Assembly: GCF_023278565.1 (NCBI RefSeq)
Contig: NC_064672.1
Coordinates: 3,968,001 to 4,032,000 of the forward strand
Origin: Colletotrichum lupini
Taxonomy: Eukaryota; Ascomycota; Sordariomycetes; Glomerellales; Glomerellaceae
DNA: 64,000 nucleotides
Direction of reading: 5' to 3'
Positions within the stretch are counted from its first letter, which is position 1. The number at the start of each line of letters is the position of its first letter. The notes below the pieces were generated by a model. That model was given only the letters and a program-made list of their open reading frames with translations. It had not been told where the DNA came from and did no database searches. This document shows, piece after piece, positions 33,004-45,607 of the stretch. Both the position numbers and the translations under genes were made by a program.

Positions 33004-34802
33004 AGATAACGTCCCTCTCTCTACTCTGTACATTTCGGCCTTTTTACGACGGCTTTCTATTCCACCCTTTTTATTTTACGCTTGTTGCCTTTCTCAGCCT
33101 TTGGCCAGATCGGCCCATCAAGCTGTTTTTCGCTGTTTTCTTCTTTTTTCGGTTGTTTGGGCTGTCTGTCTTACATTGCTGGAACATTGGGAAAAGCGCC
33201 CGCCCTGTGACAGAACTATGGCTTGTGGCCTACTCCACGGCAAGGTCCGCTGTCATGAGACCCGGACTTTTCCCTCGATATGTGGGCTGATTTGGCAGCC
33301 CCGCGGCGGCGCGGCGTGTGCGTCTTGGACGCTTTTGTAAAACGATTTTGGAATCTGGAGAATGAGGCAATGGTATGGGGCTCGTGGGTATTGTCGAGTG
33401 AGGCATGGCGCGGGGCGGGAGAAATACCAACACGCATTGCGATTGTCGAGGACAGATCACATCACATCAACTATTGCGCCCCCTATCGCGATGATGACGA
33501 TGGCGGGGGAGGAATCGCGATTTCTGTTAAAACATTCAATATGCCCCTTGATACGCTCTATTCAGCCTCAATAGAATCGTGTTACACGGGAGGTTTGTCG
33601 TACTTCCCGCTCGTCAAACGTGGAGGATCGATCCCGATTGCACGTGGGGGCGGGATTCACACTCACGTTGCAAGGGGAAATTCGAGGGGAGGGAAAGACG
33701 AACAACCGAAACAGTCACTAGCGGGAAGAAAGGGTCGATTGGAATGCAAATTCTCCGACGGAGCTACGGGTCTTTTTGGGCTGGAGATTAAGGTCGCCTA
33801 GGGACAGGACTTTGGACTGGGTTCATTGGAACGTCAAAGGGAGACTCAGACCACTGGGGCATGAAGCCATGAGGAGGATTTGGTGAGGCGGACTGGGCAA
33901 AAGACACAAGAATCATGTTATGTGTAAGCAAGCAAAACCAACGATCCCGCACCATCGCGATCCTTGAGTTTGACGATAGGAAACAACACGAAACGTGGGC
34001 GTTTTTGTCTTCCTCGGGTTCGAGTGGTGAGAAAGGGAGAGAGAGGCGTTCAGCGGATATCACCTCGATCGTTCTATTTCTTCTGCTTCCTTTTCATCTT
34101 GTTCGTTGACTACTTCTTTCATTCCTTCCCTGCCATTCATCCGCCTCTCTTCTACACCAAGAACTACGCCAAAAAAGAACAAGTGATCAGACTTTCCACC
34201 GCGCACGTGTAGCACCTGATCTTACGGGCTTTTGCTCTACCTATCCTCGCCTACGGTACATCTTCCGCCTGAACTCAAAAGAGATAAGGAAATAAGGAAA
34301 AGTCAACGCCACGCTGGCAGATCGGCCTTTGTTCCAAGCACACCGTTTCCAGGATTAGTCCGGGCCCGGGCTTTCGCTACCGAGAGAGAGAGAGAGAGAG
34401 AGAGAGAGTGAGGGAAAAGGGAATTTCAGAGAGATTTTGCCTTCTAGCAGCAGCGCCGCAGACGACTTTTCGCGTGCGTACCTTGAAACGGGGCAAAAGA
34501 GAGCAAGAAGAAGCCGAAGGAGGCGCGGGAGCGGTTCCCAAAGGGTTGGATTACAAGTGCCGAAGAAAGCTCAAAGGCGAGATCGACTCAAACTCTCTCC
34601 AGTAGGCAGAGACCGGGCTTTTACGACTAGCTAAACGCGGGGTACACCAAGTAGAAGGAAGAAAACGTGGGCGCTGAGGCTTTTCTTTAAGCTCAAGAGG
34701 TAAATATTGGTTCTTCTTTCCATCTTCAGCTACCTATCTAAGCCTCCGGATACTTATCCTTCATTTAGCTCATACATCTGTTGGCCTACATCAAGGCTTG
34801 GC
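33004..34802. other. Intergenic region with a GA microsatellite
   Basis: 1.8 kb, mostly promoter and leader of the hypothetical gene at 34803. A 173-codon ORF at 33280-33801 has no family features and erratic composition. A (GA) run lies at 34382-34408. CT-rich tracts precede the downstream gene. Confidence 0.5.
34382..34408. repeat. GA dinucleotide microsatellite (about 13 units)
   Basis: An uninterrupted GA run of 27 bases lies about 400 bp upstream of the hypothetical gene at 34803. Possible roles are a variable microsatellite or a GAGA-type promoter tract. Confidence 0.9.
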
Positions 34803-35537
34803 ATGAGCATCTCATTACAGCAAGCTCTTCACCAGCTTTCCTTCTCATTCTTACACGAAGGCCCATCTCCACATTGGTGTCACATTCAGCCCAGCATGAT
34901 GAGTACAGGCGCAGGCAGGTCAGGCATGCTCAACTTCAGAGTCACGCACCCAGACGTCTTCACACACGGCATCTGCGGCCGCAAGGACTGCTACCGCGGC
35001 TCACCGGCGGCAGCAGATTGCGAGTTCCACGGCAACGCCGTTCGGGATATCATCAGATCGCGGCGGGACCAGAGACGGGCCCGCTTACAGCAACGGTGCC
35101 GGACCCACGGCTGCAGCATCGACATGACACCAACGGCAGCGACGGCGTCCACGTCGACTACGAGCCGGAGCGTCACGCCTCTGAAACGGCAGCCGAGTCA
35201 AAGCAGCAGCATCAACAGCAAGCCGGATAGCCCGCTGTCCTTCACCTCGTCCGACTTCTCGGCCGACTTTTCACCGTGCGTCTCGCCGCTGATGGAGGAT
35301 CTCATGCTGGAGGTCACGGATGCGATTGAGAGCAGCGGCCACACGCCGGAGCGTCTTGCCATGTCGCCGAGGCGGACGACGTCGGCGTTCAACATGGACG
35401 ACATATTCAGAATGATTGATGAGGCCCAGAGGGAATACGAGAGCCTCAGCGACGCGCCTGTCACACCGGCAAGATCAAGAAACGAAATACCCCGCGAGCC
35501 ACGCTGGAGCTGGGAGAGCCTGCTAGGTCCATCATGA
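34803..35537 (+). CDS. Conserved-looking hypothetical protein with Cys/His cluster
   Basis: A single-exon ORF of 244 aa from the ATG at 34803; ATGs at 34896 and 34899 are alternative starts. The N-terminal core reads LNFRVTHPDVFTHGICGRKD, then CYRGSPAAADCEFHGNAVRD and an Arg-rich helix. Cys and His residues there (C-x4-DC, C-x2-H, later CRTHGC) could form a small metal site, but I do not recognise a family. The middle is Ser/Thr-rich and probably disordered. A short acidic block (MEDLMLEVTDAIES) and FNMDDIFRMIDEAQREYESL are helix-forming. The end is WSWESLLGPS. Codon use is GC-biased at third positions, like the neighbouring real genes. Function unknown. Confidence 0.65.
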   Translation: MSISLQQALHQLSFSFLHEGPSPHWCHIQPSMMSTGAGRSGMLNFRVTHPDVFTHGICGRKDCYRGSPAAADCEFHGNAVRDIIRSRRDQRRARLQQRCRTHGCSIDMTPTAATASTSTTSRSVTPLKRQPSQSSSINSKPDSPLSFTSSDFSADFSPCVSPLMEDLMLEVTDAIESSGHTPERLAMSPRRTTSAFNMDDIFRMIDEAQREYESLSDAPVTPARSRNEIPREPRWSWESLLGPS

Positions 35538-35870
35538 CGGCCCCAACAACTTGGGCAACGTAGTAGACAAACGCAGCGGGGTCGGGCCACTTGGCCTTAA
35601 CGTTGTGTGGTCACAAAGAAGGGCCATCTTTCCTGTTCCGAAGCAAGATAACAGCATACAAGGGATGCCAGAGTGTACAACTTTGCACCTCCAACATTTG
35701 GAAAAGGGATGAATGGGTATCACAAAGAAAGCGTCAGCAAATCAACCGGGGGCGTCTGAAGAGTTGAACGTTGTGTCAGCAGGGAATAAGCTTCAATTTG
35801 GATTGTACATATTAAAGGGTCTGCACCTTTTTCCTGGTCCATGGTCCCGACACCAACCCGATTTAGCCTT
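35538..35870. other. Convergent intergenic region, 3' ends of two genes
   Basis: 333 bp between the hypothetical gene stop and the SNU66 stop. No ORF or motif of note. Expected to hold both 3' untranslated regions. Confidence 0.6.
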
Positions 35871-37871
35871 TTATTGTAATCGAACACCGGCCTGCCGCTT
35901 CGCCGATGATGAGTTCATGTTTGCGTTCTCGCTCGCGTCAAACGTCGGCTTGGCCTCGCGTCGCTTCTCCTCCTCAATCTTCTTCAGCAACTTGTCGGTC
36001 TTGCCCTTGCCGCTGCCCTTGCCATGGAACTGGTGACTCATGTGCTTGAAGGCTTCCTTCTGGTCGAGAGATCTGCCGTGATCGTCCACGTACTTGAGCT
36101 CCACGTTGGGCTTGTAGTGCTTCTTGAAAAGCTCGTCGACGACGCGTGATTGCTGCAGTTCGCGATGGGCGTTTGCTTGTCGAGCGCGCTCCTCTCTGTC
36201 CCTAACAGACATGGAATCCAGTCGGCCGCTGTTTCTGTCGCGCTCTCGCTGGTACTTGGCTCGGTCTTCTTGCTCCCTCTCGAGACGTCTCTTTTCTGCC
36301 AAAAATTCGGCCTTTTGGCGTTCGCTCATGTTTCGCTCCGCACCATGAGAGTCTTTGATAAGGCCACGCTCTCTGAGTAGTGCTAGAGCTGAACCCATAC
36401 CGGTGTTGAGTGACTTCTCTTCGTCCACTCCCGTCGCCGCAATCTCTGCAGATGTCTCTCGAGCTCTATCCTCGGGAATTTCATAGGCATCGTCGCCCAT
36501 CGGATGATCTTCATCGTCGTCGTCGTCGGCGCCCATGGCCGTTACAGGCTCTACTGAAGTGGACTTTGGCCTCTTTGTTTTGCGCTCCTCCTCCTCTTCA
36601 GGCTTCTTCAGATTGGACACAAACTCGGAAATCTCATCAATCACTACACCGCCATTGAGAGCCTCATTGTCCGGCTCATCTACTTGTTCTTTGAGTTGCC
36701 GAGCAATGTCCTCAGGCCGGTTCTTCTTCCGCCTCTTTAATGCGCTCTTTCGTTGGATGGCAAGGGAAGCCTGCAAATCGTCGTCATCAACAAAATTGTC
36801 GTCCTCCACTTTGCGTTTCTTCTTGCTGATAACCGCGCCGGAGTCTATGTCCATCTCGTTGTCGTCCGCCGGTGTCGCATCAAGGGGGAAGATGTCGTCC
36901 TCATCAATAGGCTTCTGCCTTGTAGACTTGTTCTTCTTCTTCTTCGGCTTCTTCACCTTAATCTCTGAGATATCAAGGTAATCTGAAGTAGGTGCGTCTT
37001 CTGGATGGAGGGTTAGCAACGTCCCATTATGATCATGTTTAGTTAGGCAATACTTACGCATGACATCGAGATCAATGTTTTGCAACTTTTTGACCTTTTC
37101 TGGTGCTCCAAGAATATCTCCCAACTCCGCAATAGCGCCAGACCCATCAAGAGTGAACTTCTTGCCCTTCTTGCCGTAAATTTCTTCGTCGTACTGAGCC
37201 AAGATGCCGCGTTCACCATCCTCATCTGCCGCAGCAAAGACGTCGTATGCTGGCTTTTTCTTCTTCAGGTCTAGCCTCTCTTGCAATTGCTCTCTGGCTC
37301 TTACGTCCATGTTCTCAAGCTCATCGCCCTCTTCTTCGTTCTGGTCGATGGTCGAGTCTTTCAGGGTCAAAATCTGTTCATCGCCGTCGAGAAAGTTGTC
37401 CAATTCGTGCGCGACCTTGACTCCAGCAAGGTCTTTCGAAGTGTACTCGACTGCCGCGAGCGCAGCTGCTTCAGCTGCCGCCTGTTCCTCCTCCAACTTC
37501 CTAGCCTTCTCGATGGCCTTTTGTCGCTTCTTCTGCGCTTTCAACCATGCCTTTGCGTCCACGTCGTTTTCGTCAGCTTCGCCGAGACCCTTGCCCTCCA
37601 AGATTGCATTGCGCTGCGCAGCTTCTCTTTCCCTTTTCGCTGCGGCGGCCCGCTCTTCTCGTTTGCGCTTGGCGGCTTCGGCGTCGCGAACCTTTTGGTA
37701 GTTGTCGTATGCTTGCGCCTGACGTCCTTCGAGTGTCGCAGACGCATCTTCTTCTTCCGATGCAGAATCGTCGTGCTGTGTTTCGGCTGGGGCGGCACCA
37801 GGGACCGGCAATGGCTTCATGCCCAGCGAAACGCGAATGCGATTCGTCTCTTCGATGGTCGCGGCGTCCAT
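35871..37871 (-). CDS. SNU66: U4/U6.U5 tri-snRNP component Snu66/SART1
   Basis: Two exons: 37058-37871 and 35871-37000, 647 aa after removing a 57-nt intron. Family signs are the start TIEETNRIRVSLGMKPLPVP (a Hub1-binding-type HIND region), the long Lys/Glu/Ala-rich helix from about 60 to 140, the KKKPAYDVFAAADEDGERGI and LAQYDEEIYGKKGKKFTLDG blocks, and the C-terminal FKKHYKPNVELKYVDDHGRS and KEAFKHMSHQFHGKGSGKGK, which are highly conserved in SART-1 proteins. The protein is a spliceosome subunit needed for tri-snRNP function. The intron is a multiple of three with no in-frame stop (donor GTAAGT, branch CTAAC, acceptor CAG), so retention would add 19 residues. It is convergent with the hypothetical gene on its left. 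Confidence 0.94.
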   Translation of the reverse strand: MDAATIEETNRIRVSLGMKPLPVPGAAPAETQHDDSASEEEDASATLEGRQAQAYDNYQKVRDAEAAKRKREERAAAAKREREAAQRNAILEGKGLGEADENDVDAKAWLKAQKKRQKAIEKARKLEEEQAAAEAAALAAVEYTSKDLAGVKVAHELDNFLDGDEQILTLKDSTIDQNEEEGDELENMDVRAREQLQERLDLKKKKPAYDVFAAADEDGERGILAQYDEEIYGKKGKKFTLDGSGAIAELGDILGAPEKVKKLQNIDLDVMRKYCLTKHDHNGTLLTLHPEDAPTSDYLDISEIKVKKPKKKKNKSTRQKPIDEDDIFPLDATPADDNEMDIDSGAVISKKKRKVEDDNFVDDDDLQASLAIQRKSALKRRKKNRPEDIARQLKEQVDEPDNEALNGGVVIDEISEFVSNLKKPEEEEERKTKRPKSTSVEPVTAMGADDDDDEDHPMGDDAYEIPEDRARETSAEIAATGVDEEKSLNTGMGSALALLRERGLIKDSHGAERNMSERQKAEFLAEKRRLEREQEDRAKYQRERDRNSGRLDSMSVRDREERARQANAHRELQQSRVVDELFKKHYKPNVELKYVDDHGRSLDQKEAFKHMSHQFHGKGSGKGKTDKLLKKIEEEKRREAKPTFDASENANMNSSSAKRQAGVRLQ

Positions 37872-38203
37872 CTTGGCTGTAACTTGCGTCTTAACTATTT
37901 CTAGCGATAGGTGCGTCCGTTTCGTTGTGCAGCGTTGAAAAGAGATGCGATCTCGCCAGTTGACGCGATGGTGAGTCGAGAGCTGCGGACGATGAAAGTA
38001 CTATGGAGCATCGACGGAATGGAAGCTGGAGTTGCAAGTGCGATTCCGATAAGGATACCTTACCAGGCGTCAAACTTCGTGGCCAACCGGAAAAAGCATG
38101 CGGCTCACCAACACTTTGCCAGGCACCCAGGCTCATCAGGGTCGTTCTCCACCGCCAACGACCTGTGCTTAGCTAATCGTCCGAGGTGGGTCTCTGATTT
38201 TTA

Positions 38204-38458
38204 CTACATAGCGCAGCCTTGCGAAAATTCTCTTCTCTTCTTCTTTTCCTTCTTCAACAAACACGGGCCTGTGCCCAGAATTCCTCTGCTCCTACGGGAG
38301 TCAGGGTCGAGTTCTGCGGCAGCTCGATCATCCAAGGAGCCATCAAATTTCATGATGTCAATCTTCCGATCGACAGGTTCAAGAGTGACCGGTCTTGAGG
38401 CAGCCATGTTCGCCGTCAAAAGCTTGAGCGTGGTGTAATCTTGTACTGGGGACGTCAT
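38204..38458 (-). CDS. Small hypothetical ORF, doubtful
   Basis: 84 codons beginning with ATG at 38458; an internal Met at 38407 starts MAASRPVTLEPVDRKIDIMK. Composition is protein-like (FDGSLDDRAAAELDPDSRRS) with few rare residues, then it turns into a Lys/Arg run before the stop. No family recognised. It could be a real small protein, the first exon of a spliced gene whose second exon I could not find, or chance. Confidence 0.25.
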   Translation of the reverse strand: MTSPVQDYTTLKLLTANMAASRPVTLEPVDRKIDIMKFDGSLDDRAAAELDPDSRRSRGILGTGPCLLKKEKKKRREFSQGCAM

Positions 38459-40236
38459 ATTCCTACCCCTTTTGCCGAGATCGTCGATCTATGAGGTTAG
38501 GGAAAACCATGACTTGCCCACAAACTTTGACCCTGGAGAACTCCTAGTGTTCTCCGCGTAAATTTTGCTGAAGAAATTTCACTATCTCGAGCGCGTAAAG
38601 TGGTAGCTTCCATCCGGATTTTGCCCCGCGACTGAGCGCGTCAGGCTCAAGGCAGCTTCAAGTGAGAAGGAAAAATCGCACTTGCCTGAAACTGGCAACC
38701 ATCTCGCAATACAGTCTTCGCGGGCCATCTAAAACCGAGTTGCGGGCATCTCTTTTGTGCCTAGACCATAGACCACTTGTGAAGATGCTGTTACCAGGTT
38801 TTTACATGAAATATCCCATATCTAGTACCATTCTTACCTAAGAAGACATGTGAAAGACCTGCGGATAAAAATCGATAGACGAGCCACGATTGTCTCCACG
38901 GGCTCTTTCTCGGCGCATCCCGTACCTGGCGCTGTCATCTCAAGCTTGCGCCGTCCGACGATGCATACTGCTCCTGCATCTTGGTGCCCACCCTCTCGCT
39001 TCTCAAGGCCATCAGAGTTTGTCGGTTACGGCGCAGAGTCCCCGTTCTGGATATCCCGGCCGGCCGTGTCAACGGGGCCAAGTTGGCCAACATGTGGGAT
39101 GGCCGGTGCGGGGTGCAGCCGTGTGATCTGGGGTAGCTATTGGCATGGCTAACTCTCTCTCGTCCGGCCCGATATCAACAGGAGACTCCGCCGTAACATC
39201 GTTACACTTCATACAGCTTGGTCGACGCTACTGCACGGTAGCAAATGAGCAAGCTGTAAAAAGGACATTTCGGCCTCGAGGGAGAAGGAGTTTCCGCATT
39301 GATGATGTCGACTTGATGGCATCACACCACCAGCAAGCGCAGGTGGGTGAGGAAGCATCGCATGCCCAGCTTCTAGATGCCGATGAGACATGAGGCTGGC
39401 TCAGACGGGACAACAACAACAACGACAGTTGTTACTCACCTCTCCTTTCAAATGACCTAAAGCATCGCTCTCTTTCTCAGGTTCGTCCAATTACGAGGAG
39501 CGTATGCTTCAGACAAAGGCCGCTCCCACTCCAATACGCCTTAAGCATCAGCAGTGCAAGGCATCCCATGTCTTAGTCGTTCGATCAAGCCTAAGCCTCG
39601 GGAAGGAGTGTGCGGGGAACGCTTAAACCTCCTCCTCCACTACCCCTCGACCCCAACCCCCATGAGTCCTCCTGAAGTTCATCATAGCCACCAATAACAC
39701 CCCGCAGTTCCTGGCGGAAAGGACCGAACGACAAGGTTGTCTGATCTCCTTGGCCTTGCCGACGACATCACTCAACCCCTGTCTGCTATCCTTGCTGCCT
39801 TCCTGAGGTGGCCTTCTGATTATACAGCCAACTTGGTCCACGTGCGACCTGTACGGCATCTCCTGAGCTGGGATTATTGTTACCCTTGTCTCACGGCACT
39901 GCTGGAGCACTTGTAGCTGCCGGCACTGATACTATTTCCAAAAGAACTCGAAAGTGAGAGTGAGGACGACGAGAGGTGGGATCGTAGGCTTGTACTCCAG
40001 AACCGGGCGGGCTTGGGGGAGCTATTGAACGGCTCGACCAAAATTCTCTCGCCGTTGTGCCGACATAAGTCCAGCTTCTAGCTCGTGACGAGGGGCATCT
40101 TGGATGTTCGTGAGACTAATGCAGGCCAGCTTGACAGCTCGGTGATACTCCAGCATTCGGGCCTTCGAGGCACATCAAAGCAACCCACCCCGAACACACC
40201 CCCTGCCCTACCGCTTCTTCGTGCCTCGCGAAGAAG

Positions 40237-40243
40237 TATATAA
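40237..40243 (+). promoter_or_regulatory. TATA box of the glucoamylase gene
   Basis: TATATAA lies 78-84 bp before the ATG at 40321. A transcript starting about 30 bp downstream would begin near 40270, after the in-frame ATG at 40249, which supports the ATG at 40321 as the true start. A strong TATA box suits a highly inducible secreted enzyme. Confidence 0.55.
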
Positions 40244-40320
40244 TCATCATGGTTTACCTGCAACATGTCATGTCAGGAAGCCTGGCACACAACACCACAG
40301 AGCGTCTTACACAGCCCATC

Positions 40321-42616
<2,296 letters not shown>

Positions 42617-42775
42617 TTATATTGGAATGCCTCGGTGGTTCACAGTCTTTGACAAGAGCTGCTTGGAGCTGTTTTAAAACACTCCAGGGAAAGGGGTGAA
42701 GTACATACGCTTATCTTCTTGCACATATTATTCTTGAATCTTTAGTTCAATGACTCATGAGATCCCGTTGGTCTT

Positions 42776-43667
42776 TTAAACCTTCTCAGAAGCACGCTTC
42801 TCCAACTCCGTGATGATAGTGTCAACAGTCCACTCCAGAGTAGTCTCCATATCAATATCCAGTCCCTTGCCAAGCTGTGCCTTGATGTTCTTCTCACTTA
42901 GTACCTCCGCATTCAACTTTCCTTCGACATCTCCATGCTCAAAAAGCCACGAGTGAGACTCGACATAATTAGGCCAGACAATCTTGTCCACATACCCGGG
43001 AGGGTCTTGCCAGAACCCCTCCAAGGTGACATACCCATCGCGGGCCTCGCGCCGCTGCGTCGCCTTGGCGCGGCTCACGAGAAGGAACAGCTTGATGTCT
43101 ATAAGCTCCATGGTCGTCTCCATTTCCTTGCAGTAGAGGAGAAAGCCGTCAAAGAGACAGACATTGAGCTTGCCCTCGGTGAAGATGGCGTGTCCTGGCT
43201 TGCCGGACTGGAGCCAGGCTTCGACTTTTGCTTTCATGGCGGCGATCTTGTCAGTTGAGACTGGGCATTTTCCGACGGAGTTTTGGTCTTCTTTCGAGTC
43301 TACAAAGGGCTGGTGAGGGCATTGTGTGAGAAGCATGGATGGAATTGTACTATTCGAGTGCAACTTACCGGGAAAGTGCCATTCTCACGGATGTGGATGA
43401 GGGCCTTTTCCATATCAGGGATAGATATGGACTCAGGACAGTCCCAGTCCAAGAGACCATTCTTACTTGGTAGTCTATTGGGGATGTAAGCAAGATATAG
43501 CCAATACCATGATCCGCAGGGACTTACTCGGATTCGGCTTTGTAGAAATCGTCCTCATGGAGAATAAAGGTACTAGGGAAAATATCTCTCAGTAGACGGG
43601 CGAGTGTCGTCTTCCCGCTGGAAGAGCAGCCGCTCAAACCGACGATCACGGCATTCTTTCCCGCCAT
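42776..43667 (-). CDS. NRK1: Nicotinamide riboside kinase
   Basis: Three exons: 43528-43667, 43369-43474 and 42776-43309 (introns of 53 and 59 nt), 259 aa. Exon 1 encodes MAGKNAVIVGLSGCSSSGKT, with the Walker A loop GCSSSGKTT, and HEDDFYK, the substrate-binding Asp segment. Exon 2 gives LPSKNGLLDWDCPESISIPD with the DWDCP family motif. Exon 3 holds FDGFLLY and FLLVSRAKATQRREARDGYV (lid region), then DPPGYVDKIVWPNYVESHSW, all typical of Nrk1. The enzyme phosphorylates nicotinamide riboside to NMN in NAD salvage. The large exon alone looks like a truncated protein because the P-loop is in a separate 140-nt exon. The C-terminal 60 residues vary in the family. Confidence 0.92.
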
Positions 43668-44311
43668 CTTGAAGCTTTATCGTGATGCACCTTGCGGAAA
43701 ATATATCTGTGAGTCGTGAGCGAGTGTGTCTCTCAGGATAGCAACCTTGTTATGGGTTGCTTTCAGACTTGACGGGGAATACTGACGGAGCGTAAGGTAG
43801 ACTAGACTCGTTTATGAGTCGTTGCCCGTCAGATAGACCGCCAGTTGCTAAACTGTGAAGAAGCGGGAGATAGTCGCAGCCAAGTCTTGATCTGAGATTC
43901 CAGCTTGCAGTAGCTTACTATTAGATTGTTAGATCCCCATGGAAGTCAATAAACCCCACCACTACCCCTCCCTGGTAGGAAGGTCAGATAGTGGGGGCAC
44001 CCTCCGCTGAAGGGTCACCGGGAGCGGCGGTCCAGGGGGTTTCAGCCAAACCCAGACAGGCCAAGGCAGGCAAGGCAAGCCCCTGGCGTGCGTCATCCGG
44101 CCTGGCGAAGCGCTGTTCGAAAGACCTGGAGTTGGGAACTCGACGTCTCCAATTTCATCCATCCAATCCTATCCCACCAAAAAGTTGCAGTTCATCCCAT
44201 CTCACCCGCCCAACTCCTCCATATCGCGGTGACGTTTCTCAGCAATTCTCTCCTTAGACCTTCTGAGCCGACACCAAAACACCTCTACAATCCCGAACAA
44301 GCCGCGCTAGA
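43668..44311. other. Divergent promoter region between NRK1 and PTH2
   Basis: 644 bp between divergent start codons. It contains a GC-rich stretch at about 43990-44120 and CA/TC-rich sequence near the PTH2 start. No ORF with family features. Confidence 0.55.
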
Positions 44312-45098
44312 ATGGCGGACACAGGCGGCCAGCAGACAGCCGTGGTGCTGTCGACCTCCATCGTCGCCCTCATGACGGGCTTCCTCCTCGGCGTCTACTC
44401 GATCCGCGGCTACCTCATCTCCCCCGAACTGCGCTCCGAAGCCCGCGCCAACTTCGACGACCCTGTCGAGAGCGAGGAGTCCGACATCGACGAGGACGAC
44501 ACCGTTCTCGACCACGCGCCCAACTGGGCCAATGGCCTAGATGCCGACCGCCGTGACGGTCTGCGCCAGCGCAAGGGCAATACTTCCGAGAAGCCCGCCT
44601 CTTCCAAGAAGCCCAACCCGGCTGGCACACCGCTGGTGGATAATAATGAGGAGTGCAAGCTCGTTCTCGTCGTCCGGACGGACCTGGGCATGACCAAGGG
44701 TATGTTCTTGCTCTTCTCTCACTAAACCCCTGATAATGCGATCCAAAGCTTACAAATCTCTCTCCTTTGTAGGCAAGATGGCGGCGCAAGCCTCGCACGC
44801 GACTCTGGCATGCTACAAGTCCCTTTCCAAGATCGCAGCGAAAGACCCCTCATCCCCCGCCGCCAAGATCCTTTCTCGCTGGGAGAATCTCGGCCAGGCC
44901 AAGATTGCCGTTCAGATCAAGAACCAGGACGAGATGCTCGAGCTCATGGGCAAGGCGCGCAGCCTTGGTGTCACTTCCGAGGTGATTGCCGACGCCGGCC
45001 GGACGCAGATCGAGGCCGGCAGTCTGACTGTTCTGGGCGTTGGCCCTGCGCCCAGAAGCTTGGTTGACCAGGTTACGGGACACTTGAAGCTGCTGTAA
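44312..45098 (+). CDS. PTH2: Peptidyl-tRNA hydrolase 2, membrane-anchored
   Basis: Two exons: 44312-44699 and 44773-45098 (73-nt intron), 237 aa. An N-terminal hydrophobic helix (VVLSTSIVALMTGFLLGVYS) should anchor it to the mitochondrial outer membrane or ER, followed by an acidic linker. The PTH2 domain starts at about residue 112 with CKLVLVVRTDLGMTKGKMAA and QASHATLACYKSL; the conserved Lys, Gln-Ala-Ser-His group is the catalytic region. IADAGRTQIEAGSLTVLGVG and PAPRSLVDQVTGHLKLL close the domain as usual. The enzyme releases peptides from stalled peptidyl-tRNA. The intron falls inside the GMTKGKM motif and the junction keeps it intact. Convergent with UTP7. Confidence 0.95.
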
Positions 45099-45607
45099 AG
45101 GCGATCAGAGAAATCCAAATGGTTCATCACAAAAGAAAAGTTGTTATGGGAATATAGACTCTGGGAACATGCACGAATGAAGCGTAATGGCGTACGGTAC
45201 ATAAAAGTAGGCGAAGGACTGATAGTACTTCACTTTACATGGGGACATGAGATATGTCCTGGAATGATGATCAAAAGTCACGCTGCTTACGCCAATGTTG
45301 ATGATGTTGGTTCTTGTGACTTGACTCAAATGCCTACCTAATTTGTCTCTGCTGAGAAGCTTGATACAGGAGAAAAAAAAGTCGTACTGGGACTGATGAA
45401 GAGAAAACACCCAGAAGTAGACATAGTAGCAGGAAATCTCTTACAGAGAAGACAGAGAGGATAGAGAATATCTTCCAGATTCGGGTATTCATGGTCACTA
45501 AGGGAGCAAATGCCTAAAACGCCTTTTTACATGCAATCAACTCCTCCCGTTCCAACTTTTGTCAAAACTTTTTACAGCCACAATTTCCCACTTCCTCATC
45601 ATCCGCA
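45099..45607. other. Convergent intergenic region, 3' ends of PTH2 and UTP7
   Basis: 509 bp between two facing stop codons, AT-richer than the coding DNA. No ORF or motif of note beyond A-rich and T-rich tracts suited to 3' processing. Confidence 0.6.

Larger units (their letters stand above)
37872..40320. other. Intergenic region between SNU66 and the glucoamylase
   Basis: 2.4 kb. The first few hundred bases are the SNU66 promoter. A minus-strand ORF of 84 codons at 38204-38458 is listed separately at low confidence. The rest shows only short ORFs. Close to the glucoamylase a TATATAA box lies at 40237-40243. I did not find a clear CGG-N8-CGG AmyR-type site. Confidence 0.5.

Noticed and set aside
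33280..33801. 173-codon plus-strand ORF
   Set aside because: No domain-like pattern and no third-position bias; unrelated to neighbours.
40249..40320. In-frame upstream ATG for the glucoamylase at 40249
   Set aside because: It lies only 6 bp after the TATA box, so it should be outside the mRNA; the ATG at 40321 begins a clean signal peptide.
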